Shown piece after piece: positions 11,761 to 20,317 of a DNA stretch of 20,317 bases (the first letter of the stretch is position 1; every line of letters starts with the position of its first letter). The stretch spans positions 207,750,117 to 207,770,433 of the forward strand of contig JBOZIK010000001.1 in the NCBI GenBank assembly GCA_051453625.1, in the 5' to 3' direction. The position numbers and the translations under genes are program-made. The stretch comes from Welwitschia mirabilis. Its lineage: Eukaryota; Gnetophyta; Gnetopsida; Welwitschiales. The notes under the pieces are model-generated. The model did no database searches and had not been told where the DNA came from. It saw nothing but the letters and a program-made list of their open reading frames with translations.

Positions 11761-12090
11761 ATAAAGGTTTGGTTAGTGTATTAACAATTCATTATTCTAT
11801 GGATACATACTCTAGATGAATATCCTTGCTCTATACATGATCTCTAATAAAGTAAAATTAGATATTTATATACATAGTGTGGGAGTGAAGAATAAGATTC
11901 TTAAACATATTATGGAATAAAGTTATTACAAAAGATGGATGTTTTGGATTGATGAATATTTAGATATTTTAAAACATGATGGATCCATAGAAACGGAGAA
12001 ATACAACTATTAGTAGCAACATACTTGGTTTTTATGATGGATAGTACTATAAAGATTTGCTTCTTACTAGCCTAAGACATAACCCTATGA
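11761..12090 (-). pseudogene. pol remnant: RNase H and C-terminal tail
   Basis: After the RT, the minus strand gives an SKKQ...LS...TKYVA...SC series, then an FLW block (about 12060-11960). These match the copia RNase H region, with one acidic position changed (TKYVA where relatives have EAEYVA). The tail shows FIRDHV, LEYVS and, at 11779-11762, TLTKPL, the characteristic end of copia polyproteins. Each piece sits in a different frame, with stops between. This marks the end of pol; the next conserved feature is the LTR-like block near 11.6 kb or the polypurine tract at 8507. Confidence 0.8.
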
Positions 12091-12179
12091 AATAATAGTG
12101 ACCATTAGTAATCTTATGATCATGTTCATACCTTCCTTAATTAGCATTTTAAAAATTTCATGTTTAAGATAGAATTCAC

Positions 12180-13060
12180 ATACCTCGAAATCCTCTTAAT
12201 AGCTTTTAAATGGAATTGTTTTAGTTTCAATTGATACCTACCACATAGTCCAACTATAAAGATAATTTCTAACATGCATGTAGTAAGTTAGAGAAGGCTC
12301 CTAATAATGCTCTAGTATATATTTTTATCCACATATTTTTCATTCTCATTAGTATCTATTTTATTATTTGTCCCTATTGGTGTTAAGACAAACTTACTAT
12401 GCTCCATGCCAAACTTTTTCAATGTTTTACTTAAAAATTTTGTAATGATAACAATACTCCATTCTTTCCTTACTTAATTTTCAAACTAAAAAACATATGT
12501 AGATTACCTAGATTACTTGTCTCAAAGTGATTAGTTACTAGTTTTAAAAAATAATGAGATAGACTACCTAATGTAAAACTAAATATAATATCATCTACAT
12601 AAATTTGGACTAAAAAAAATTATATTCGGTTATTTTAGTAAATAGGATTTTCTCAAATTTATCTTTAATGAATTTTTACTTAAGAAGAAAAGAGATAATG
12701 TTTTCATACCATGCTCAAGGATATTGCTTTAATCCATAAATTGCCTTATTTAACCTATCTGCATCATTAGGTAATCTTGATGCTTTAAAACTAGGGAGTT
12801 GTTCTACATATGTTAATTCATTTAATGTATTATTTAGAAAAGCACATTTTACATTTATTTGATAAATTTTAAAATTTTCAAAATAAGCTAGTATAAGAAA
12901 TATTGTGATGGGCTCTCATCTGTCAATAAGAGAATACTTTTCTTCATAATTTATGCCTCCATTTATGAATACACTTGAGATACCAACCTTGCTATATTTC
13001 TAAATAATTTAGAATTTTCATTAGTTTGTTTTTGAAGACCCATTTTATTCCAATAACAAT
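12180..13060 (-). pseudogene. pol remnant: reverse transcriptase
   Basis: The RT begins near 13050 with a KWVFKNK block (minus strand), the usual start of the copia RT domain. The catalytic site is intact as LVQIYVDDII, with YVDD at 12590-12601; the frame is open for nearly 50 codons around it, ending in the HFETSNLGNLHMFF block. Farther on, VGLCGRYQ (Val codon 12252-12254) and HLKAIKRI (about 12214-12190) match the conserved C-terminal part of copia RT. Between these blocks there are frameshifts and stops. The YVDD form with the flanking QIY and II is typical of plant copia elements, including the Sire and Tork lineages. Confidence 0.9.
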
Positions 13061-13559
13061 GTCTTCCTTGATCTACAAAAATTTCCCAAACTTCATTCTT
13101 ATTGAACTAGTTTCATTTATCTCGCATAGCATTCATTCAACTCTCATCCTTTTCTACTACACAAACATTCATTGGTTTTAAGGTTGAAAAAAAGTAAAAT
13201 AGCACATATTAAACTTCTCATATTTATCTTATCAAATACACAAAATAGTTAATAGAAATATCTTTAAATGTGATGATGTTCTTTCATTACAATTGAGGAG
13301 TTGAAGTGGTTGATTGCTTAGATAAGGGAGGAGGACTAGAGGGTATAGAAGTTAATACTTAAGTGTTCTATTTTATGCTTTTAGATATTAGATCCACTCA
13401 TACATTTTATTCACTAATACTTTTTCCACTTCTTTCTTAATAATCTTTACATGAAAACATTCTTCTACTCTTTGAAATTTAGATTTGAATACATAATAGG
13501 TCTTATTTTACATAAGAATCTAAGAAAAATTTCTTCTACTAATTAAAAATAAAACTTAT

Positions 13560-14280
13560 TAATATTTTTCATGTTATTTAAAAAGTACCATTTACTCCTG
13601 AGTCTCTTAAAGTAGGACACATTAGTTCACTTTCCTTTTTACAACTCATAGAATTTTTTATCCATTCCTAGTTTAGGAAAGGTTTTATTAGAAATATAGT
13701 ATGTAGTTTTAAATGGTTTATTTTAAAATGTCTTAGATATGTCTGTCTCTTGCAAAATTATCTTAGACATCTCTTAAAGTACTCTTTTCTTTCTTTCCAT
13801 AATAATATTTTGTTGAGGTATTATAAGGGCTAAAACATTGAGAAATACCTCTTTATCTTGATATTTTAATCCAAATTTTTCACTTTTAAATTTAACATCA
13901 TGATCACTTCTTATGTTCTTTAAGTTATAACTATTTTTTTTTTATTCTTTTTCAAAACATTTTTAACTTATCAAATGCCTTATTTTTATATATGAGGAAT
14001 AAAACCTAGGTAAATCTAAACTTGTCATCTACAATCACCAAGACATTTTTATTTTCTCCTAAACCTTTAGTAGAAGTTAGTCTTACTAAGTCTAGATAAA
14101 GTAAATCTAATTTAAAATACTACTTGATTAATTTTTAAGAAATTCTTATATGTTTACTTTTATAATTAATAGGATTAACAAACATATCCTTCTATTTTAT
14201 TGAATTCTATCATATCCTTTACTAGATCATATTTGGTAATGTTATAAAGATTCATATAATTAACATAAGCTAGTTATTTA
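13560..14280 (-). pseudogene. pol remnant: integrase
   Basis: A zinc-binding HHCC domain remnant lies at about 14280-14110 (in pieces: a VNYMNLYNITKYDLVKD-like stretch, split over frames). The core then shows LDLV with Asp at 14090-14092, VLVIVDD just after, RSDH with Asp at 13903-13905, and MERKKR with Glu at 13795-13797. The second Asp and the Glu are 108 bases apart, 36 codons, which is exactly DD35E spacing. Stops at 14006-14008, 13774-13776 and 13639-13641 stand where relatives have Trp, Gln and Trp. A degenerate tail (near 13640-13590) matches the YELWKG-type block that follows the copia integrase core. Non-functional. Confidence 0.85.
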
Positions 14281-14680
14281 TGTCAAAGCCTTCCTTTGCT
14301 AAAGGATATTGATTATAAGTAATTAATACATGACAACTACTAAATGAGATACACATTTTTATCTTTATCACCAAAAAGGATAACATTATCATGTTACCTA
14401 ATAAATAATAATTAGAGGTTCTAGATAAGACATACATACCTCTATCACATATTTGGATAATGCTCAGAAGATAATTCTTTAGTTCATTTACATATAGCAC
14501 ATTGTAAATGGTAAGAAAATCCTTTCCTCTAATGGCTCTAATTCCTTTCACAAAGGCCTTATTATTATCTCTAAGTGTGATCTCAAATGTGATGGAGTCT
14601 TTATCACATTTCTTCATGTTAACTAACCTATTTATAGTTCTTATTGTATGCCTCAAACAACCACTATTAAAATACCAATA
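14270..14680 (-). pseudogene. pol remnant: end of protease motif block and pre-integrase region
   Basis: The block starts with YWYFNSGCLRHT, matching the copia aspartic-protease active-site block, whose catalytic triplet is DSG. Here the Asp codon is AAT (14666-14668), giving NSG, so this copy would be dead as a protease. About 45 codons on come the NVLYVNELKNYLLS and IIQICDRG stretches (about 14515-14440), which correspond to the conserved block just before integrase (GAG_pre-integrase region). A continuous frame of 128 codons from 14656 covers this region. The last third (after the CDRG block) aligns less clearly. Length and order fit the family. Confidence 0.85.
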
Positions 14681-14826
14681 AACATAATTAGTAGAAGATA
14701 AAAGAGTATAAACTTTTAAACTCTTAGGTAATTTCTCATTGCTTCATCTAGTACTAAAATTATATTGATTTTTAATGAATTAAAAACCAAGGAACTATAA
14801 AACTTTAAAAACATATTGCTAAAATG

Positions 14827-15400
14827 ACAACTTAATTTAATATGTTCAAATATGCTACATAGATGACATATAGAATACCTTCTCCTTCTTTACTAAATTC
14901 AATATTAGAAGAACAGGTTAAATGTTACCTAACTTATAGCGCTTTATTAAAGAAATTTATCATTTAAGAGGAATGAATATTTAGGTTAAGAAATAGGAAT
15001 AAAAGAAGATAAGAGAGATGGTATGTATCCTAAACCACTACTATCACTTAATGCTTCTTGTGTAAACAACATGTTATTCAAGGTATTATTTCCTACAGAA
15101 AAAAAAAACTTTAAGATAATGTTATTTAATTGATTAATATTTTGTAGTAAAAACTTTGGAAAATTATTGTAGATATGTAAAATCCTTGTTATAACATGTA
15201 TTCTTGTGTGACATCTCCTTTTTTATTAATTTAATTTAGTTCAAATGGATATCTTTTCATCCTATATTATGGCTATCTCCATTTTGAGATGCATATTCTC
15301 CATAAAAATCTTCTTACCTTTCCATATAATTTATGATATGTATAAACTAAGAAGTTATCATTTTTTTCATTATAGACCTACTTGTCATTCACAATTTTCA
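14827..15400 (-). pseudogene. Ty1/copia gag remnant with zinc knuckle
   Basis: On the minus strand, 14868-14827 encodes CHLCSIFEHIKLSC, a perfect CX2CX4HX4C nucleocapsid zinc knuckle, which binds genomic RNA in the virus-like particle. It lies about 150 bases before the protease block, as expected. Upstream, around 15400-15220, a basic/aromatic stretch (pieces such as WKGKKIFMENMHLKM) resembles the N-terminal part of copia capsid proteins. This second match is weak and frames are broken. Only about 350-400 bases separate the two, much less than an intact capsid needs, so a deletion is likely. The plus-strand ORF at 15245-15442 is the antisense shadow of this region. Confidence 0.6.
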
Positions 15401-15539
15401 CCTATTTATTATGAATTAACAATCTTTTTCAAAGATTCTTAAATAGTAAGATGAATTTTTAAAAAAGATATTATTTGTCAAAATTAGTTCTCAAAAAAAT
15501 AATGATGAAAAATATTGGTGATGATTTGAATAATTCTCA

Positions 15540-16160
15540 TGTAGCTATTGACAAAGTCAAAATGGTTACTTAGCCTTTCAAGGCTCTGAAAAGTAGTCAT
15601 CTTTGACTTTCTAATTATGACCTATAATGTTAGCTAAGTGAATGATAATCAATCTCTTAACAAAAGCCTATTAACCTCATAGTCAGTTAATCTCATACTA
15701 ATATTAAGAACTAGGAAGTATTAAAGTAGTTAACCCCTTAGAGATGTAAGTAACTATTTATCAAATTCATAAAGTAGTAGTAATATGTAGTCAATCCCTT
15801 GGAAATGCAGGTTGATTACTCAAGGATGAGGTTTAATGATTCTAACAATAGGCGATTGACCTTCAGTTGGAGCTAGTTAACTACTTAATAATGAAGTATT
15901 TCTCCTCTAATAGGAGGTCAACCCTTACATGAATCCAATTGACTACTCATCACTAATTACACTTCTTTATTTTCTACATATGAATAATCTCCTTATCTCC
16001 CTTGATCATTCATCTAGTCTAATCTTACACTTTATTTATTTATCCTTTAAGTATTTAAGGATGTAAACTATCTTTAATCCCTATAAAACTTATACAAGGA
16101 ATTATCTTTATTCATTTGAAATTTGGCTAGTTATCAATCAATAATTAGAAACACTTATTA
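15540..16160 (-). repeat. 5' LTR of the copia element
   Basis: The outer 410 bases (about 15750-16160) are collinear with 8095-8494 in the same orientation. The outer end has decayed: TGTAACGCC in the 3' copy corresponds to a TAATAAGTG-like end near 16158. The inner part (15540-15960) is built of degenerate GGTCAACC/AGTCAATC motifs spaced a few tens of bases apart, likely once GTCGAC-containing. The inner boundary is uncertain: no clean primer-binding site is visible, only a weak candidate around 15480-15500 (gagaactaa on the minus strand). Confidence 0.55.
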
Positions 16161-19100
16161 GCCTCATGTCTGATCTTCAGGATTTGAATTGACATTAGAT
16201 ATCAAAATGAAGATATACCAAAATATTTATAAACTTGAGATGTTATAATTATAAAAAATTTAAGTGGCTTTAATATAATTCAGTAAGTGTCTTATAATAC
16301 TTCATACATTTGTTAGTTAAGAATTAAAGCATAAATAAGATTTCTTAAAGGAAATGTATGTGCTTCATAGAATAATAATTATCATAATATAATTTTCTCA
16401 TTGCCTTAAAATTACCTTAATAACTATATGTCATTAGGCAATTAGATAACTAATGGGATAGCAATGATAACTAAATAAATATCATACTTATAATAATAAA
16501 ATGTTTTATTAAATTCACAAAAATGAACTTTAAAACTAATTTCATGATGCTTACCATAATAAAATTACATATTTTACTTGAATATTTTATTAATACTACT
16601 TTTATTTCATCAAAATTTTCAAAGGAATATGATGGTATTTCTATAATTATTTGATGTGTATGAATATGTGTAAATTTTAATGCCATAGGACGCTATAGTT
16701 GAAAATAGCTTAATTTGATCATTATGATAAGAAAGTTATGACAATCCCATCATAATGCTTTTTGATTCTCCACTAAAAATAATGAAAAAAATCCATCATA
16801 TGTTAATATAAAATTAATCCAAGTTCCATTACATTAAAATTAATAATAGATAAACATGATCCACCATTAAAGAAAATATAGCTCTTTACATTAGTTATCT
16901 AAATGTAATTACAATGATATCACATCATAATGTCATTATAATGCTATATATAAAATTTGCTAAATTTGATAAAATAGTGCATCGTAAGACTATTATATTG
17001 CTATGTTTAACATAGTTTCATTATAGTGCGCTATTACATTGGTTATCATAATGTTATCAAAAGTTTATACTAAGTTAAGAAATTATCATAACAAGTACAT
17101 CACAATGTGATGCTGAATTGTATAAATCATAATTTATAATTTAAAATAAGGAATGAAGCTAAATAAAAATCATTTGACTTCTTATCTTTTTCTCTTTCTC
17201 ATAACACCAATATTAGATCACTTTGTTTATAAACATTTTATTCATTAGTGTCCATGGTTAATGAGAATTAGAGAATTAAATTTCTATAATAAATTAAATT
17301 TTAGGATAGATTTCTATAACTTTTTCATGTTTTTAATTTATTATATGCATACCATGATTAAATTAAAATACTCTAATTTATTAGTTTAATTTTAATATTC
17401 CTAAAGTAAATTAGATTATAGAACATAGTTTTATATCTTATTCATGTTTATAATTTATTATATCTATACTATAGTTAAATCAATAACCACAAGGTTATTA
17501 AAATGCATTAATATCTAGAGTAGTAAACTATTTATTGATGATTATTTGATGAGTATAAATTATGTAATTTTTCTTATTATAAATGATCATGTTTCATTTC
17601 ATTTAATCAATCATTTAAACGCATTTTTATGATTTAAAAATTTGTTTATGACTTTGATGTTTCTATAATTTAAAAAAATTCAATAGTTATTTTTCACTAT
17701 TATTAATATAGCTTTCTACTTAAGTTCACATCTAGGGGTTTCCAATGAATATAATATTATTCTTTACACTTGATTTTAGATTCTTATAGTATAATAATTT
17801 CAAATTAATAATAGTTAGAATTAATTCTTTAATTAAAAAACATATGAGTGATACAAAATCTTTAAAGGTTAATTATTAAATAAATTATTTTAAAAAGTAA
17901 TAAATTAAATAAAATTTTCATATTAGAACGTAACAAGGGGTTCATCCAATGACAACATAAAATGAAAAAAATGTTAGATTAATCTTACAAGTATTACCAT
18001 AGCTTTTTAATCTTTCAAAGGCTTAAATAAAATTACACATAATTATGTGATGATTGGGATCCACATAAATGATATAGATCAACTAAGATAGATGATAAAA
18101 TTATTAATCAAATATGAATTCAACAATAACAAAGGAAATATAATATCTAATCGCATAGGTAAAGATCAATGATAAGAAAAATCTCCAAATATAAAAATAA
18201 ATGTCATACATTAAATTTTATTAAAAATAAATATTACCACTTGTTGCAAAAGTAACTTAATAATGCAAAAGTAATATGTTTAGAGCTCCATGTGTCAAAG
18301 GATTAATTCCTATCATTAAGAGATGTAGAAAATCATAAAGACTTGTAGCATGGATAGGAATAGTATGGTAGAGAGTATTATATAAAGTATTTATCATATA
18401 ATAATTTCTTCTATGAAGGGCTCATAGGCATATATACCTCTATCTTTTAGAAATTTCACTACTATAGTGACAGATTAAAAAAAACTTAGGTATAATACAT
18501 AAGTAGTAATACGGTTATTTGTGTTGTAATATAAATATTTTATTAAGTAATATATCTTTTTAGTTACCGTAGCATATAAGAAAAGCCTAATAAGTAATAA
18601 TAACAATATATCAAAAGTTTAGTCCCTATATTTCATATATCATTCTATCAATGAATTACATCATCACTAGGTATCCACTAAGATTTGTTATACTATTTAA
18701 GATGGGATTCATATTTGGAAATAGACACACTCTAAAATAAACTATAAAATGATGTAGATAATAATTTTTAGTAATTTTAGAAATAAAATAAATTTATACA
18801 TAAGAAATGATGAATAATAAGACTATGATGATATAATTAATATCTAAAATTATATAAATATATAAAATCTTTATCTCAATAGTGCTTTTAAAAATTAATC
18901 AACTTTGTATAAAGGTAATGTAAACTGTAGTCAACTTCTTCTATCACATTACATGAGATTAGTAGATAAAATCCTTATGCATCTTTATTATAGATCTTCA
19001 ATTTACAATAAACAATAATTATGGATTTTAACTTGGAAGAGGAAATTCTACTTTTTCAGTCTTCTATAATGTTTTCAATTTGAAAATACTTTTACAACAA

Positions 19101-19188
19101 GTTAAGTTAATATTATGATTTATTGAAATTATTATCAATAATATTTATATTATGTACTCACAAGATTACCTCATTTGGTTTATTCATC
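16161..19188. other. Unassigned AT-rich DNA, no recognised gene
   Basis: I see no coding region, RNA gene or clear LTR terminus in these 3 kb. The 71-codon minus-strand ORF at 16471-16686 is Ile/Phe-rich and matches nothing I know. The part left of 19189 must be internal sequence of the plus-strand element whose polypurine tract is at 19189, if that call is right, but no pol tail is visible. A cluster of short palindromic motifs at 16.74-17.11 kb is listed separately. Confidence 0.5.
16744..17114. repeat. Cluster of degenerate CATTATAATG / ATCATAATG motifs
   Basis: Short related words recur: atcataatg (about 16749, 16924, 17043), cattataatg (about 16934), cattatagtgcgctattaca (about 17019), acatcacaatgtgatgc (about 17098). 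Several are palindromic or near-palindromic. The denser spacing than in neighbouring DNA, and the few surviving gcgc or cgta cores, suggest an older GC-richer repeat eroded by deamination. Function unknown. Confidence 0.35.
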
Positions 19189-19199
19189 TAAGGAAAGAT
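19189..19199 (+). other. Polypurine tract of a plus-strand copia-like element
   Basis: The run taaggaaagat directly precedes TGTTGAGTTAATATTTGTC at 19200. A purine run ending at TGTTG, after a T-rich tcatttggtttattcatc stretch, is the usual 3' LTR junction of plant copia elements. Confidence 0.5.
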
Positions 19200-20317
19200 T
19201 GTTGAGTTAATATTTGTCAATTTAACATCAAACTAACATTTTCTATTTAACAAAACATGTTTTATCTTTGCAAAAAATATTAATCATTACAGGTCAGAAG
19301 CTGAAACATTTTGTCACAATTTGAACTTAAACCTATCAGTTTTTATATCCTCTAAGGATTTATTAGATTTATAAGGGGCTAACTACACCTAAACCTTAAA
19401 CCATAATAAACTAAATACAAATGGGTTGATTAGTTTCCTAATGGGTCGACTAGATCTGAGCATTAAAACTTTCACAGCCGATCATCAAGGGGTCATCAAG
19501 ATTCTTGAGGGGTTAATTAGATCTACAAATAAAACTTTTATATCTAATCATCAAGGGGTCAATCAAATTTCAAAGGGCTTAGCCAAACATAGAGTAAATG
19601 GTTTCACCCTTTTCTAGTAATGGTTTGACCAGACCATTGTGGGGTCGATCAGACTTCAACCATAAAATAGTGTTGTAGTTTTTCTTAGATATGGAGTCGA
19701 TTAGATGAATATGTAAGAAACTAGACCTATAGTCAACTAGATCCTAAAGGGTCGATCAAACATGGAGCTATAAGAAACAAGGGTTAACTAAAAGAATATG
19801 AGGGCAACTGATTTCAATGATAGCACTAGATGGGGTTGACCAAATATTTTGCGAGGTCAATTAGTTATTATGGAAATGGGATTTTTTAAAATATTGGAGC
19901 ACTTATTTTTATCCATTGGAAAGTCTTGAAACTTGTAAAAAGCCTAAAAGGATTCTCCTATATACTTGCAAAGATTCAAAATCATTGTAGCCACTTTTGA
20001 ATTATTGTGAAATCATTATTGAACCCATTAGCACATTCTCTACCTTACCAAAGATGAAGTAAGAGATAGTGTTATCATTTTGTACTTGGTTAAGTAAATT
20101 GCATTGTACACTTGTGAATCATACCATCTTCTTAATCAATGTAGCAATACTATTCTTGAGCTAGAGATATGGTGAAACTTGTGCACTATAACACACCATT
20201 ATTACCACTTTGCATTCTTGCTAAAGGTTGAGACTAAGCCTGAGAAAAGTCTGATTGTAAAGGTTAAAAATGAACCTAGAATACCTCAAAGGAGATTAAC
20301 AAAGATCTATATCAGGC
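19200..20317 (+). repeat. 3' LTR of a plus-strand copia-like element (runs off the window)
   Basis: The LTR starts TGTTGAG after a polypurine tract. The middle (19430-19870) is full of GGGTCGAC/GGGTCAATC motifs, in the same style as the LTR near 15.5-16.0 kb but not alignable with it. The last 400 bases (for example ggttgagactaagcctgag near 20227) are less AT-rich and look like R/U5 sequence of Sirevirus-type LTRs. Length so far is at least 1118 bases, within the range of such LTRs. The end is beyond the window. No conserved coding sequence of this element is seen upstream. Confidence 0.5.
19443..19575 (+). repeat. Two-unit tandem repeat, about 67 bp, inside the LTR
   Basis: Unit 1 (19443-19509) and unit 2 (19510-19575) share the order gggt-a-tagatct, taaaact, atcatcaaggggtca, then atcaa. 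Unit lengths are 67 and 66 bases. More degenerate partial copies of the GGGTCGA(C/T)CA core continue to about 19870 (for example near 19641, 19749 and 19832). Confidence 0.6.

Larger units (their letters stand above)
11761..14680 (-). pseudogene. Ty1/copia pol pseudogene (protease, integrase, RT, RNase H)
   Basis: This is the remains of the polyprotein that would process, reverse-transcribe and integrate the element. Read on the minus strand from 14680 to 11761, recognisable blocks appear in copia order with roughly the spacing of an intact pol (about 2.9 kb): a protease-site block (W-Y-F-NSG), a pre-integrase block, an integrase HHCC remnant, the integrase core with D, D and E, the RT start (KWVFKNK), RT YVDD, the VGLC/RYQ and HLKAIKRI blocks, RNase H, and a tail ending TLTKPL. 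Frames shift between and within blocks and stops are frequent, so no polyprotein can be made. Many stops replace family Trp or Gln codons. The longest surviving open stretch is 128 codons (14656-14270). Confidence 0.88.
8095..16160 (-). mobile_element. Decayed Ty1/copia retrotransposon, possibly Sirevirus lineage
   Basis: On the minus strand the order is 5' LTR (about 16160-15540), gag remnants, CX2CX4HX4C knuckle, protease, integrase, reverse transcriptase, RNase H (ending about 11761), a 3.2 kb interval, polypurine tract (8497-8507) and 3' LTR segment (8494-8095). Protease, integrase, RT, RNase H is the Ty1/copia order; Gypsy elements place integrase last. The extra interval downstream of pol and the style of the polypurine tract fit Sireviruses, but that assignment is inference. 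Alternatively pol belongs to a shorter element whose 3' LTR is the block near 11.27-11.6 kb. All frames are broken. Confidence 0.7.

Noticed and set aside
15245-15442. 65-codon plus-strand ORF
   Set aside because: It lies opposite the gag remnant of the minus-strand copia element and has no recognisable motif.
16080-16105. Possible plus-strand promoter (ctataaaactt) suggesting the LTR points rightwards
   Set aside because: The polypurine tract at 8497-8507 and the gag-pol orientation both put the element on the minus strand; the AT-rich word can occur by chance.
16471-16686. 71-codon minus-strand ORF
   Set aside because: Ile/Phe-rich, no family resemblance, no conserved context; length within chance expectation for this composition.
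19426-19617. 63-codon ORF with an internal repeat (DHQGVIK and NHQGVNQ)
   Set aside because: The protein repeat simply mirrors the 66-67 bp DNA tandem repeat of the LTR; not evidence of a gene.
19443-19870. CRISPR-like spaced repeats
   Set aside because: Units are degenerate, contiguous rather than spacer-separated, inside a plant LTR, with no cas genes.
1-20317. A novel multi-gene system, tRNA or rRNA genes, or a host plant gene
   Set aside because: I found no intact coding exon series, tRNA cloverleaf or rRNA segment; everything recognisable is retrotransposon debris. An undescribed system is not supported by what can be read here.

Overview
This window looks like intergenic nuclear DNA from a flowering plant. 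It is very AT-rich and contains no intact gene, RNA gene or CRISPR array that I can support. What can be recognised is old, overlapping LTR-retrotransposon debris. The plant assignment rests on an initiator-tRNA-Met type primer-binding site, Ty1/copia gag-pol motifs of plant type, and LTR/PPT junctions of styles common in plant Gypsy and copia elements. A monocot is possible from the general style of the LTR repeats, but I cannot name the species. CpG is strikingly scarce, and many stops in the decayed pol sit where the family has Trp or Gln codons. Both fit long-term cytosine methylation and deamination.

Layout. (1) Positions 1 to about 3050 look like a plus-strand Gypsy relic of Tat/Athila style: a leader, a short possible gag-start ORF (680-880), an unsequenced gap (1776-2358), a G-rich polypurine tract and a 3' LTR starting TGATAACAC at 2422. 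(2) About 3050-4027 is unassigned. (3) A minus-strand primer-binding site (4028-4041) abuts an LTR end at 4045. A long LTR of Tekay/Del style runs rightwards from there, probably to about 8.1 kb, with a minus-strand TATA box near 6.92 kb. (4) Positions 8.1-16.16 kb hold a minus-strand Ty1/copia element, possibly of the Sirevirus lineage. Its parts, in element order, are a 5' LTR (about 16160-15540), gag remnants with a zinc knuckle, a pol pseudogene (14680-11761: protease, integrase, reverse transcriptase, RNase H), a 3.2 kb tract of unclear content, a polypurine tract (8497-8507) and a 3' LTR segment (8494 to about 8095). A third LTR-like block near 11.27-11.6 kb complicates this structure. 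(5) About 16.16-19.19 kb is unassigned AT-rich DNA with one odd cluster of short palindromic motifs. (6) From 19200 to the right edge is a plus-strand copia-style LTR with degenerate GTCGAC-type tandem repeats.

No component is likely to be functional, since every recognisable frame is broken by stops and frameshifts. I did not find a new biological system. The points most worth a second look are the element boundaries, the three related LTR blocks, and the survival of catalytic motifs and exact DD35E spacing in otherwise ruined pol DNA.
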